DNA of 64,000 nt, taken from IMG/VR virus record IMGVR_UViG_3300042888_000580, positions 1 to 64,000 of that record; one strand, 5' to 3'. Below are positions 9,196 through 24,100 of this stretch, one piece after another; position 1 is the stretch's first letter; every line of letters begins with the position of its first letter. The position numbers and the translations under genes were made by a program. The notes under the pieces are model-generated. The model was not told the origin of the DNA, did not search any database, and saw only the letters and a program-made list of their open reading frames with translations. Source of the DNA: a virus.

Positions 9196-12100
9196 ATGGC
9201 AACAAGAATTAGAACATTAAATTTTCTACCTGAAATATTTAAAACAACTACCAATAGTCAATTTTTAAACGCAACGTTGGATCAGATAGTAGACCAACCA
9301 AATACTAAAAGAATTCAAGGTTACATTGGTAGTAGATTTGGGTATGGTGTTAATGCTAAAAATTATTACGTAACAGAACCTACAAAAACTAGAACAGATT
9401 ATCAATTAGATCCGGGTGTAGTATTTCTAAAAAAAGACACAAGCACTGCACAAGATTTTATAAGCTATCCAGGTATAATTGATGGATTAAAATTAGAAGG
9501 CGCATTGACAGGTGACAATAATAGATTGTTTACTAGTGAATTTTATTCATGGGACAGTTTTACAGACCTGGATAAGATTATTAACTTCAACCAATATTAT
9601 TGGATTCCTGAAGGACCCGAAGCCGTAACAGTTAGTACAGAAACTGTTTACAATGCTACAGATTATATTATCACAAGTACTCCAAATGGATATTTAGTAA
9701 CTGCTACTGGTCAATCACAAGGCTCTACTAACCCGTCACTTACATTATTGCGTGGCGGTACATATACATTTAATGTCAATCAAGCTAGTGAATTTTGGAT
9801 TCAAGGAATGCCGGGCATTACTGGGTATGACCCTAATCAGCCTAACGTACAGACACGTGATGTATTGGGTGTTGATAATAACGGTGCTGAAGTTGGCATA
9901 GTAACATTTACTGTTCCTTTTAAAACTGCACAAGATGAATATGAATTACCCGGCAACAATCGTGTTGATTTAGTAACTACATTATTGTATGCTAATGTTG
10001 ACGGGGTATTACTCAGTAGTTTGACAAATGGAATAGATGGTATCACCTCAATAGACGGTCTTACTTTAATGTTTTATAATAATGAAAATGAAACAACATT
10101 TTATACCATTACATATACCGGTGATATCACAGACCCCACAATAACGTTAGTTGCCGGTACTACAATTCCAGTTGAAGAAAACATTACAGCTAATTTTGGT
10201 ACAGAGTATATTGGTAGAACGTTCTACAGAACTACCGGCAGTGTAATTACTTTAATTCCTTATTTAAGTGCAATACTTGATACATTGTATTATCAAGATG
10301 GAACGTCAAGTAATAAAGTAGGACAAATTAGATTAATCTCTAGTAATACAACTAACCGTATTGATGTGCTTACTGATATTATAGGTCAAGCAAACTATAC
10401 ATCTCCAAATGGAGTAGTATTTACTAATGGATTAAAAGTAATATTATCAGGAGAAATATATCCTGTTAGCTATGAGAATATTAGATTTTATGTTGAGGGT
10501 GTGGGTACAGCAATAGAATTAATTCCAGTTACTGATTTTGTAGCCCCTGAACCGTTTACTCAGGGTACATATATACCGTTTGACACAACACCATATGATA
10601 TTGGAAACTTTGATGTTAACTTGTATATCCCTGTGTTACAAGATTATATTACTATTGCTAGAAACAGTATTGATAAAAACCCATGGTCAAGAAGTAACAG
10701 ATGGTTTCATATTGACGTAATTAATGCAACAGCTACCTATACTAATAATCCAGAATTAGCTACACTATATGCTACACCTGACAATAAAGCTAATCGTCCT
10801 ATTATTGAATTTTATCCTAATTTACGTTTGTTTGACGCAGGAGTTGTTGGCAAACCACCAATTGACTTTATTGATTTCAGAACAACTGATGCATTCAATG
10901 ATGTTACCGGTGTTGCCGGGCAAGAAAGTTATTACCCTGATGTAGAAGTATATACAGCATATACTGGATCAATTGTAGGTACTACAGGTACATCTACTAC
11001 TATTTCTATCTTATCCTCAGCCGTTACTGGCGCATTTCAAGTTGGTCAATATATAAATGATAGTACTAATGTGTTGCCAAGAAATAGTCAAATCACTGCT
11101 ATAACCGGAACAACTACATTAACCTTAACAGTATCTTGGGTTGGATCACAAACTATAGTATCAACTTCAAATGAATCATCATTCATTGCTAACGATATAC
11201 AAAACGATAGTTATTCAGTATTTGATGGAGCACGTATTGTGTTTGCAGCCGACACCACATTAAATGTAAGAAATAAAATATATGTCGTTAGATTTTCTAC
11301 ATTGGTGTTTGGAGACACTCCGGTAATTACATTAACAGAAGCAGAAGATGGACTGGTTTTAACAGATGAACAAACATTTGCATTTAGAGGTTATAACTAT
11401 CAAGGCATGGATTTTCACTTTGATGGTACTAATTGGCAAGAAAGTCAACAAAAAACTACAGTAAATCAACCACCATTATTTGATATACTTGACAATAATG
11501 GAATTAGTTTTGGTGATCGTGACATATATGTTGGTACGTCATTTGCCGGTAATAAATTATTTGCATACGGTATTGGTTCGGGCATAGATGATCCTGTACT
11601 AGGATTTCCATTAACGTATAGCTCTATTGATAATATAGGTGACATCAGTTTTGATGTGTCATTAAACTCAGAATCATTTAACTATGTAAGTGGAACTGTT
11701 CCTATTACACAAAAAGTTAATACAGGATATGTTTATAATTATAGTGATTTAACAACTTCAACAAGGCAATTGGGTTGGCAAACAGCAGTTGGGCCTAGCG
11801 TACAATATCAAATATTTGAATTTGATTATTTTGCCGCAAACCCTACCACAACATACACATGTGATATTGCTAAACTAGCTAACACCGATAGTCCATGGCC
11901 TACTATACAACTTTTTGTAAATAATAAAATACAATATTCAAGTGATTATACAGTAGAAACTACAGCTACACAAACTATAGTAACCTTTTCAGTACCTAAT
12001 CCAGAAATAGATACAGTAGTTGAAATATTGTTATTAAGCGATCAGGTAAGTGAAACAGCCTATTATAGTATACCTATTAATTTAAATAATAACCCACTGA

Positions 12101-15100
12101 ATGAAGATATTGTTTCTGTCAATGTAGGTGATATACGTGGTCAATATCAAAGTAGTTTTTATAATAATCCAAATACTACCGGTAATGTATTTGGTGCAAA
12201 TAATTACCGTGACTTGGGTAATATGGTTCCATATGGTAATAGAATTATTCAGAATAGTGCAAGTTTAGTATTACCCGGAGCATTCTTACGTAAACAAAAT
12301 CAGAATCTGTTCAATGCATTAATGTATAATGGTAGAGAATATATTACTTTCAAAACATTATTAGTTGACACAATTAATACGACAGATTTTACTGAACGGT
12401 TATCTCCTGCAACTATGTTAGATAATGCATTAGATGTAATTACTAGCGCAAAAACAGATAGTAATAGTTTCTTTTGGAGCGACATGTTGCCGTCAAAAGC
12501 GGCATACATTACTAACACGTATAGTTTTGCAAACGCATTGGATGTAAGTATATATCCATTAAGTAAAATATATAATTTTGCCACAGCTAATTATAATGGG
12601 GTATTGGTTTATTTAACTAATACATTAGGAATAATAACACAATTAATCAATGGAGTTGATTATACAATCAGTAGTGATAGCCCATCGTTAACAGTAACAT
12701 TGGATTTGGCTCCCGGTGATCAAATTACTATTAAAGAATATAATCAAACATACGGTAGTTATATTCCAAATACTCCTACTAAATTAGGTTTATATCCCTC
12801 AACGATACCTACAGTTATATTAGATACTGCATATTATCAACCTACATATTTTATTGTAGGGCATGATGGGTCATATAATAAATTATATGGTGATTACATT
12901 GACGGAGTATTAATTGATTTCAGAGATCAGGTATTACTTGAATTTGAAAAACGTATATATAACAACTTGAAATTAAGCAATGTTATTCCTATACAAGAAT
13001 ATGAAGTATTGCCTGGTTTCTTTAGAGATACTGATTATAGTTATGATGAAATATTACAGATTTACTCAACTAGTTTCTTAGATTGGGTTGGTCAAAATAG
13101 AATTAATTATAAAACTCAGTTTTATAGTGCTAATAACGAATTTACATACAATTATAATCAAAGTGGTAATAAAATAAACAGAGAAGTTATTCCTCAAGGA
13201 TATTGGAGAGGTGTATATGAATATTTCTATGATACTAGTACGCCGGATACTAGTCCATGGGAAATGCTTGGCTTTACAGATCAACCAACATGGTGGGAAA
13301 CACGATATGGCCCTTCTCCATACACAAGCGATAACTTAGTATTGTGGAATGATTTAGCACAAGGTATTGATTGGAATAATGGTAATCCAGTTGTCATACC
13401 ACAAGCAATTCGTCCTGAATTATTACAAGTATTACCAGTTGACAGTGAAGGTAATATAGTATCACCTTTTGTTTCTATTGTCGGTAACTATAGTAACACA
13501 TCATTCAACCGTGATTGGATAGTAGGAGATGTTGGGCCTGCAGAGTTCTCATATCGTAGAAGTAGTTCATGGCCGTTTGATTTAATGCGTATATTAGCAT
13601 TGACAAAACCTGCAGAATTCTTTAATTTAGGAGTTGACATTGACAACTATAAATTTAATGAAGAATTTAATCAATATCTAGTTAATGACCGTAGTCATTT
13701 AGTTATAAGCGATGTAGAGATTTATGGTAATGGCACTGCTAAAACAAGTTATATCAATTGGATTGTTGACTTTGAAAAACAAGTGGGCATTGATGCAACC
13801 ACTAACATTACTGATTTGCTATACAATGTTGATGTTAGATTAGTATACAGACTTGCTGGCTTTAGTGATAAAAATTTATTAAGATTCTACGTTGAAAAAT
13901 CAACAGCTAATAGTAACAATAGTAGTTTATTGATACCTGATGAAAGCTATCAAGTATTGTTATATGATAATCAACCATTTGATAAAATTGTTTATAGTGG
14001 TGTGGTTGTCCAATTAACAAATACTGGTTACAAAGTATATGGTAATAGTCAGACCAATGCGTATTTTAAAATATTAGCACCTAAAATTAATGGTAACTAT
14101 GAAAGAGTATCAGTTCAGGGATTAAGTGTACAATTAGCTAGAGACTATTACACTACACCGGAGGTAGTAGCATACGGAACTGAATTTATTACAGTACAAC
14201 AAGTATCACAATTTTTAGAAGGTTATGGAAGATATTTGGCTAGCCAAGGTGTATTGTTTGACCAAATTGAATCTGGCTTGACAGTTAGCTGGAGACAAAT
14301 GGTAGCTGAATACTTATATTGGGCTCAATCTGGGTGGGAAGTAGGAAGTATTGTTAATATTAATCCGGCATCTAATTTAATTTCTATTAACAAAGATAGT
14401 TATATTGTACAACCACTAACACTACAAAGACAAAACTTTATATTAAATCAAAACTTATATCCAATACAAAGTACTGACTTAAGCGTAATTCGTGATGGAA
14501 CATTGTTTACAGCACAACCATTAAATCAAGGTGATACAGTTGCTTATGGACAATTTAACATTAGTAATTTTGAACATGGTATCGTATTTGATAACGTTAC
14601 TGTATTTGATGATGTAATTTATAACTTAATTACAGGTTTACGTCAAAATCGTATCACATTGCGTGGAGCTAAAACAGCCGAGTGGAATGGTACAATTGAT
14701 GCTCAAGGCTTTGTCTTGAATCAAGATAATGTACTTGATTGGGATAAAACAGTAAAATATACAACCGGTAGTATTGTTAAGTATAAAAACAAATATTGGA
14801 TAGCTCTCACTATTATTCAACCTAAGGAATTATTTGAAGAACGTGAGTGGAAAGAAACTGATTATAACGAAATACAAAAAGGACTATTGCCAAACACAAG
14901 TACACGTTCTTATGAAAGTACAATATACTATGATGTAAATCGTGCTAACTTAGAAAATGATGCCGATCTATTAAGCTTCAGTTTGATTGGATATCGTCCA
15001 CGTGATTATTTGGCACTAGTTGATCTAACTGATATTACACAAATTAACGTTTATAAAAACTTTATTAAGAATAAAGGAACATTAAACGCAGCCAGCGCAT

Positions 15101-18100
15101 TCAAGGGCGCTAACTTACCACAAGGTGGTATTAATTATGATATATATGAAAACTGGGCTATTAAATCAGGTGAGTTTGGTGGTGTACTAAACAGCAATTT
15201 TATTGACTTCAAATTAAATCAAAACTTATTAACCGGTAATCCTAGCATCGTTGGATTAACTAATGGGATAACTACTGCCGGAGTACAACAAGAAGTACCG
15301 TTATATAGTTTATATAATTATGGACGCCCGGTAACTAGTACAGATGTATTGCCGTTATTACCAACAGATACGCCTTCGACATTATTTCCGTATGCAGGCT
15401 ATGCTAACTTTAATGATATGCGTATTGCGGCATATTACTATTTTAACTTAGCAAACAGTACATCACCTAGAGGTGTACTAACACCTTTATCAGAGTTATA
15501 TGTAGGTCAGTATGTTTGGATAGCTGATTATCAAGGTACTTGGCAAGTAATGACACCTGCAAGTTTAGGAGCTGTTGTATTTGCTAAAAATAACTTAAAT
15601 GGTACTGCGACAATAACATTTAATAATCCACATGGATTGACAAAATATCAACCATTTGCAATTGTAAACTTTAATGATAGCTTGAATGGTTATTATATAG
15701 TTAATACTGTAATTGATCTCAATAGTGTTTTAGTCAATGTAACATTGGCACCGTCAATTACTATTGTAACTGGTCAAGGTATTGGATTTAGATTCCAATC
15801 ACAACGTGTTGATAATCCTAGTGATATCATTGATTTGCCTTTATTGAATACAGAATTTGTTAAGAATAAAGTTTGGGTAGATACAAATAATGATGGTGAT
15901 TGGGCTGTATATCGTAAGAGTATAAATTATACGTATGATTCTGAATTAGTAAAAGATGGATCAGAATCATTTGGTAGTGCAGTTGCATATACCGATACAT
16001 TAGGTTATTTAATTGGTGATGCAGATGCTGGAGTAACATATCGCTATTCTTTTAATGTATTGTTTGATAGATATGATTTGAAGCAAACATTAACCGGTGT
16101 TGCATCGTTTGGTACAACAATTACATATGCCAATGACATATTTGTGGTGTCACAACCTACAGGTACACCTGAAGTTTATGTTTATCAATTAGTAGTTAAT
16201 ACTACTGTAGATGAATTACAATCATTGCAATCTGCTATATCAGCACCAGGCGGTGTAACTGAGTGGGGTAGAGCTATTGCTATATCTGGAGATACTAATT
16301 GGTTATACATATCAGCGGTAACATCCTCTACTAGCCTAGTATATGTTTATCGTTATTCAACTGTCACAGAAGAATATGAACAATCTGCTACTATTGATTT
16401 GGGATTAACTAATGCTGATAACTTTGGATACTCATTGTCAACAGATTACTATGGTGATACTGTTATAATTGGAACACCAGATCAAAATTACGATGGTTCT
16501 ACTGAAAATTGGGGTTACACTTATGTATATGATAGAACAGTTCAAAATTTTGAAGCACAATATACAAGTATAACTTATGTACCACAACCGTTTACATTAG
16601 CTTGGACACCTAGTACAACTTCAATAACTGTTACTGCAAGTGATGCAACGTTAGATCGATTTACATGTGCTAGTAGTTCTAGTCTTGTTATAGGTGACCC
16701 AATCACATTTACTGGTACTGTGTTTGGCGGCATAGCACTGAACACTGTTTATTATGTATTAGCTAAACCTTCAGGAACTACTTTTACTATATCTACTACA
16801 CGTGGCGGATCAACATTGCAATTAAATAACGGTAGTGGGTCAATGACCGCAACTCAACAAGATACACCATTGTACGTATCAGTTAATGGAACTTTAATTG
16901 ATGATTCAACATATTTTAATATAGGTTCTACTATTACTATAGTACAAGGATTAAACGCAGGTGATATAATCACGGTAAGTAGTAATAACTTTGTGTTAGC
17001 CCAAACCCTCACAACTGAGAACACACCTAGAATTGGCGTACAGTTTGGTACTAGTGTAGATACTAACACATATGCTACTGAAATATTAGTTGGCGCCCCT
17101 TTTGAATTAAACAGTCAAAATCAAGAAGGTGTTGTATATCGTTATACTAACGGCGGTGGTAAGTACGGTATGATTATAGGTACTACTGCTACTAACATTA
17201 CAACCACTAGAACTATTTTAGTTAATGGTTATATGGTTGTATTAACCGCCGGCAATGCAACAGTAGTTGCTACTGCAATTAATCAAGCAAACATTACAAA
17301 TCTACAAGCTACCGCAGTCGATGGCAAATTAATTATTAGTTTATTAGATAATGCGTTAGCGTCACCAAACGATAAGCTTAATGTTACTGTATTAGATACA
17401 GCTACATGGTCTGAATTAGGATTTAGTACCTATACTCAAACACAAGTAATTACTGATCCTCATGTTCAAGGCACAACTCAATTTGGTAATGTGGTTAAAT
17501 TTAATGAATTTAATTCGTTTGTTGTAAGTGCACCAACTGCTACACGATATCAAGCAACAACATTTGATTCTACCGATGATGAAGATTATGATAACGATAC
17601 ATTATTTGATAATAATACTACACAATGGATAGACACGTATGCAAATGCAGGTGCAGTTTATATGTTTGATTATCTATCGGTTTATAATGAATCATTAATA
17701 AATTGTGGTAATTTTGTATATGCACAAAGTACCAATGATATTAATGAAATATATGGTAGTCAACCAATGTACGGTCATGCAGTAGAATTTAATGCTTCAC
17801 GTGTAGTTATTGGCACTCCAAACTTTAAGCCAGACACTGTTGCAGGACAGATTATAACATATTTCAATTCTATTGGAGCTCCTGATTGGAGCGTATATAG
17901 AAGTTCAAGCCCAATAGTTGATATTAATAGAATTCAAAACATACAATTGTATAGTGCAATCACCAACGACACACTAGATAATTTAGATTACATTGATCCG
18001 TTGCAAGGTAAAATATTAGGGTCAGTTAGAGAAAATATTGATGTAGTATCTAATGTTGATCCAGCTGGATATAACAGTCCTAATAATACTCAAGGGTCAA

Positions 18101-21100
18101 TGGTATGGGGCTCATCACAGGTTGGGCAAATATGGTTTAATACAAGCACAACACGATTTGTAAACTATCATCAAAATGATATTGTATATAATAGTAAATG
18201 GTGGGGACAAATCTTTCCGGGTAGCGATGTAACGGTTTATAGTTGGATAACAAGTAATACTCTTCCGATATCATATGCAGGTCCGGGTACGCCATATAAT
18301 GTTGACACTTATTCAATTGAATATACCTTAAATGCAACTGGTGTACTAACTCCTGTATACTTCTATTGGGTAAGAAATACTAATATTATATTCACCCTGC
18401 GTGGTAAAACATTAGCAGATAGTATTATTCAATCGTATATTGCATCACCTATTAATTCTGGTATAAGTTATTTTGTTCCTTTAGAACAAGACATATTTGC
18501 TTTATATAATTGTGCTAATAACATCAATGCCAATGATACAGTATTACATATTGGTTATTCTACTGGAACAAATGATGATGTATCACATAGTTTATACAAT
18601 TTAATTCGTACTAATTATGCGGATGATTTCTTACCTGGATTACCTACTACCAATGGAGCTGATGTTCCTGAATCATTATATGATAGGATGTTAGATAGTT
18701 TATGCGGTGTGGATGAATCTGGTGCAGTAGTTCCTGATCCATTCTTACCTAAACCAGTACAATATGGTATATATGCAAGACCAAGACAAAGTTTCTTTGT
18801 CGATAGATTACTTGCATTGAAAAATTATTTAACATATGCTAATGAAATATTATCACAATACCCTATAAGTGAAACACGTAGGTCATTATTCTTATTCACT
18901 GAAGGTGCAACTAATCCGTCGACAGTAGATAATCCTAATTGGTCAGGTAGTGTATTACCATTTTATGCCACACCTGATTATTGGTATTATATTAATTGGT
19001 GGGCAACTGGATATGATGATAATACTAAATCAGCATTACAAGTTCCTATATATGCTGACTTAGCAACAATAAATGCCACAGCTGGTTTAATTGTTACTGT
19101 TGCGGCAAACGGAGATGGAAAATCAGAAACATATGTATATACTAATTTAAATACATGGGACCGTATTGGATTACAAGATGGTACGATTGAGTTTAGTAGT
19201 AATTTATGGGATTATGCTACAGCCAGATTAGGATTTGGAGATAATTTCTTTGATACTACACCATATGATACATATCCATCACAAGAAACACGTAGCATAG
19301 TTAGAGCATTGAATGAAGAAATTTATACCAATGAATTGTTAATCTTCAGAAATAAAAGTTTAATTCTATTATTTGAATTCATTCAAAGTGAAACAATTGA
19401 ATCACAAAATTATTTACCATGGTTAAATAAAACATCATTTATGGATGTTGGGCATACTATACGTGAATTATTACCGTTAGAAGTATTTCAATCTGATAAT
19501 CAAGACTTTTTAGCTGGTTATATCAATGAAGTTAAACCGTATCACGTAGTTATTAAAGAGTTCTTATTTAAGTATACTGGTTCTGATTTATACGCAGGAA
19601 CAATAACTGATTTTGATTTGCCCGCACAATATAATACAGATATTCAACAGTTTATTACTCCTGAATTAGTATATTCTAATCCAAGTGGTGCAAATCAATA
19701 TTTACCAAGTGATCCTATATGGGAAACTGCTCCGTATAGTGAATGGTTTAATAATTATGGATTAGGTATTACTGGTGTTGATGATTATCAGATAACAGTA
19801 TTAGCATCATATGTTTCATTAAATTCGCCGGCTATGGCAGTGGATAATGCATATGGCTTTCCAATCAATGGAACAATATTAATTGGTGATGAATTAATTG
19901 GTTATTCTAATGTTAATCGTTCTAATAATACACTTAGTGGATTAACTCGAGGTGTGAATGGTACACCAGTAACAGTACATATTCCGGGTGAAATAATTAC
20001 AATAAATTTACCTGCTATATTAGTATTAAACGGTGGTCGTGGTTATGCTGAACCTCCTAGAGTAGTTGCATATATTGATACTACTATATACCCGGAACCA
20101 AGACGTGTGGCAGTATTGCAAGTGGTAATGAATTTAGATTCAATATTGCGTGTAGATGTAATTGATCCGGGAGACGGATATGCAGTATTGCCTGAAATTA
20201 TAATTGACCCATCTGTTTCAGTAACATTTACTTCAGATGATGTTAATTTGTTATCAAATACAATATCATTACCTTCACCATTATTACAGACAGGTGATTT
20301 GATAACATACACTATAGGTACAAGTACAACTCCTGTAGGTGGATTAGATGTTGACCAGTACTACTATGTAAATGTCTTAGAATCTACGCCAACATTTGTT
20401 GTTGCTTTATATACTACTTACAGAGATGCTATTAACGATAGTGATCGTGTAATATTATTTGATACTGGTTTGGGTGTTAATAATGTATTAAATGTTAGTG
20501 CAAGAGCAAGTTGTGTATCAACTTCTTTACCAATAAGAGAGAATCAAATAACATTACGTTTTGACAGAACAACATACAATTCAGAATTAACTGATTGGGT
20601 TGGCGGAGCATTTTATGGAAGTTTCTATGCTGGATTGTATAATAATTCAGAAAGAATAGCTAGTTCAAGTATTGGATTACAGTCAACACAACCTGACATT
20701 GACACTATATTAGCCAGTGCGGCAGGCGCAGTTTTTGAAATTGAAGATGTTACTAACGTTGAAGTTATAATTTGGAGTTCACGTACAAGAATTGTATCAG
20801 CCATTAATACTAGTACTAATGTAATAACAATAACTGCCTCTGATGGCGGAGCATCACTTATTAATAGTGATTCAATAACTAACCCTACAATAGGTTTTTA
20901 TATTGGCATGCCAATTAAATTTATAGGGGCAGTGACCGGTAACATAACAGTAGAAACTACCTATTATATTAAATCGTTAGTTGACGGAAATAAGTTTACA
21001 CTATCTGCTTCAATATCAAGTGGAGTGCCCGGGGCAGTATTGTCAATGGCGGGTACAATATTGGGATCAGCTGGCTTAACTGGATACGTAGGTGAAGTTA

Positions 21101-24100
21101 CTAATACAGCGGTTGTTACTATATTCTATCCAGGCATATTAACAGCAACTGCTACTAGTAGTATAACTAATGGAATATCAGTACCGTTAACAGGTAGTGG
21201 CTTGGGCGGAACTACTGGATTCTACACAAATCTACCAGTATTTTTTGTAGGTACTGTATTTGGTGGTGTCATTGAAAATGAGAGATATTATGTTACTACT
21301 GTAATAGACGATGAAACATTTACTATGTCTACAACAGAAGATCCTGTAATGGTTAGTGTTACAAATACTACAGCTAGTACGGATTATATTACGTGTGATG
21401 ATGCAACTGGTTTATCATTCAATGACCCTATTATATTTAATAGCATGAGTGTTAGTGGATCTGCTGTATCAACATTTGGTAATATAGCAGACGGGACCAT
21501 TTATTATGTAAGTGCTATAATTAATGATACTAATTTTCAAATATCTACTGTACCAAATGGTGGAACATTTGGCCTAGCTGATCAGGCTGCGGGTACAGGT
21601 ACAGGATGTACAGGTACAAATCAAAAAGATATAGTACAATTAACAACTGCTACTGGATCAATGACATGCAATGTTGGATTACCGGTTAGCCCGGGACAAG
21701 TTACTGGCCAAGAATTTACATTCTATCCAACATCAGCAACTACTGTATCTTCTCCTGCATTCACTCAAGGAAATTTAATTACCAGAACTATTAAGAATGC
21801 ATTAGCTGACGGAGATTATCTATCACTAGAATCTGAAACCGGTGGTACAACTAACATGTATGTAAATATGCCAGTTAGAGTAGCCGCATCATACGGTGGA
21901 TTAAGTACTGGAACAACTTATTATGTTGTAAATATAGGAACAGTAACTACTGAAGTAATTCAAACTACATCAGCAAATGTATTAATTTCTACTGGCACCG
22001 CTGGATTTTACGTTGATATGCCTATAACCTTTACAGGGTCTACATTGGGCGGAACTATTGAAAACACATTATATTTTGTCAAAACTGTAAATGTTAATGG
22101 AACTGATTTTACTATCACAGACTCACAGGGTGGCGCAACACTTGCCTTGAGTAACGATACAGGATCAATGACAGTAACCGGTGCACCTTACATCAAGGTA
22201 TCAGCAACTTTGGGAGGTGGTGTCCTTGCATTATCAAATGCATCAACAAGCACAACCTTAACACAATATCCAACATCAAGTCCGTCATTTGATGTAAGTT
22301 GGATATTAGGTGGGTATAGTGTTGACATTACTGGCGCAGGTGCCGGATATGCAATTAACAATACCTTTACTGTATTAGGAACAGCATTGGGTGGCACAAC
22401 TCCTACAAATAATTTAGTAATGACAGTTAATACTATTGGAACTAATGGACAAGTAACATCATTAATTAATTCAGGTACTCCTCCTGAAATTGTTGAACAA
22501 TATTACTTAAAAGTAATATCAACAACAGAGTGCGAGGTATATAGTGATTCACAATTACAAATACCAGTAACTGGAATAAACTTCCCGTTCACTGCAGGTG
22601 ATTATGCATTATTACCAGAACCGTTCTACTTTAATCAAAGTATTGTTAAGTATAATAACAGAGTTTACCAATGTATTATCAGTAACAATGACACAGAGTT
22701 TATATTTGGTAAATGGGAAGAATTGCGTAGTGATAGTAGAAAATTAAACGCACTAGATAGAATTGTAGGTTATTATCAACCAACTATTAATATGCCAGGA
22801 CTAGACTTGACACAACTAGTAGATGGTATTATCTATCCTAATAGTACATACAAAGATAATGCATTCCCTCCTTCAGAAGAATATACATTAGATACTATCT
22901 TACAGGATCAATTGTTTAGTCCAACTGAAGTAGATGTTACCTCTATATTATGGAACGGTACTACATATTTTGCCCCTGCTAATTCTCCAACATACTCAGA
23001 TATTACTTATAGTACTACTGGTACTACTTGGCTATCTAATAAAGTAGCAGGTCAACCAATAGCATTAACTGATATAGTGTATGCAAACTCAAAATATGTT
23101 ATGAGTTCACAAAATAACGTAACTCCTATATTAGTAAGCATTGATGGAATAGTTTGGACTACTGCAGGATTAGAAAGTGGATCAGTTTCAATAGATAACA
23201 CTAGTCTAAATAGTGTTGCGTATTTTAATGGTATCTATGTTGCTGTTGGTGATAATATTGTATCTAGTGGTGACGCTTATATATGGTTAGAAAGATATCG
23301 TTTCACTGATATGGTTTTATACGGAGTATCTGCAATAACTATTAATAATTTTGATGGCTTTATTGCTGTTGGAGTTGGCCCTGATTATAGTGTTATCCCT
23401 ACAATAACACAAAGTGTTATATTAAAAAGTTTAGACGGAATATTATGGACAAATATTACACCATCTGCATCAGCCGAAACATTATATGGTGCATCTAGTG
23501 GTAATAATACTATTGTAGTTGTTGGAAATAACGGAGCTATCTTTACAAGTATTAACGGCAGTAACTGGAATGATATTAGCACCGGGTCTGCAAACCTAAG
23601 AGATATTGTATATTCCGATAGTCTTGGACTATTTGTTATCGTTGGCGAAAGTGGATTTATTGGAACATACGACGGTAGCACATTTTCAGTAGAAACATCA
23701 GGTACTACTGAAAATCTAAATAGCGTAATATGGAATAGTGATTTAAGTGAATTTATTGTTACAGGTAATAATAATGTTATACTTAAAAGTATAAATGGTA
23801 TTGATTGGACAATTAGCAACATATTTGTTACTGACCCCACAGTATATGATGTTCAAGGAGATGCATTTACATCAGGATATGGTCCTGAAGAATTAGTACC
23901 TGGAGTAGTAACTGATAATTTAACAATGGTTGTTACTACTCGCCCGGGAACAAATTGGGATGTAGCGACTTATCAACACGTCGGATATAATGTAGTATCT
24001 ACGACACTAACTCCGATTACTAATGGTCAATTAATCTTTAGTTTTGATGGATTAGTTTTAATACCAGCACAGTTATCTGTATTTCAAATTGACGGAACAA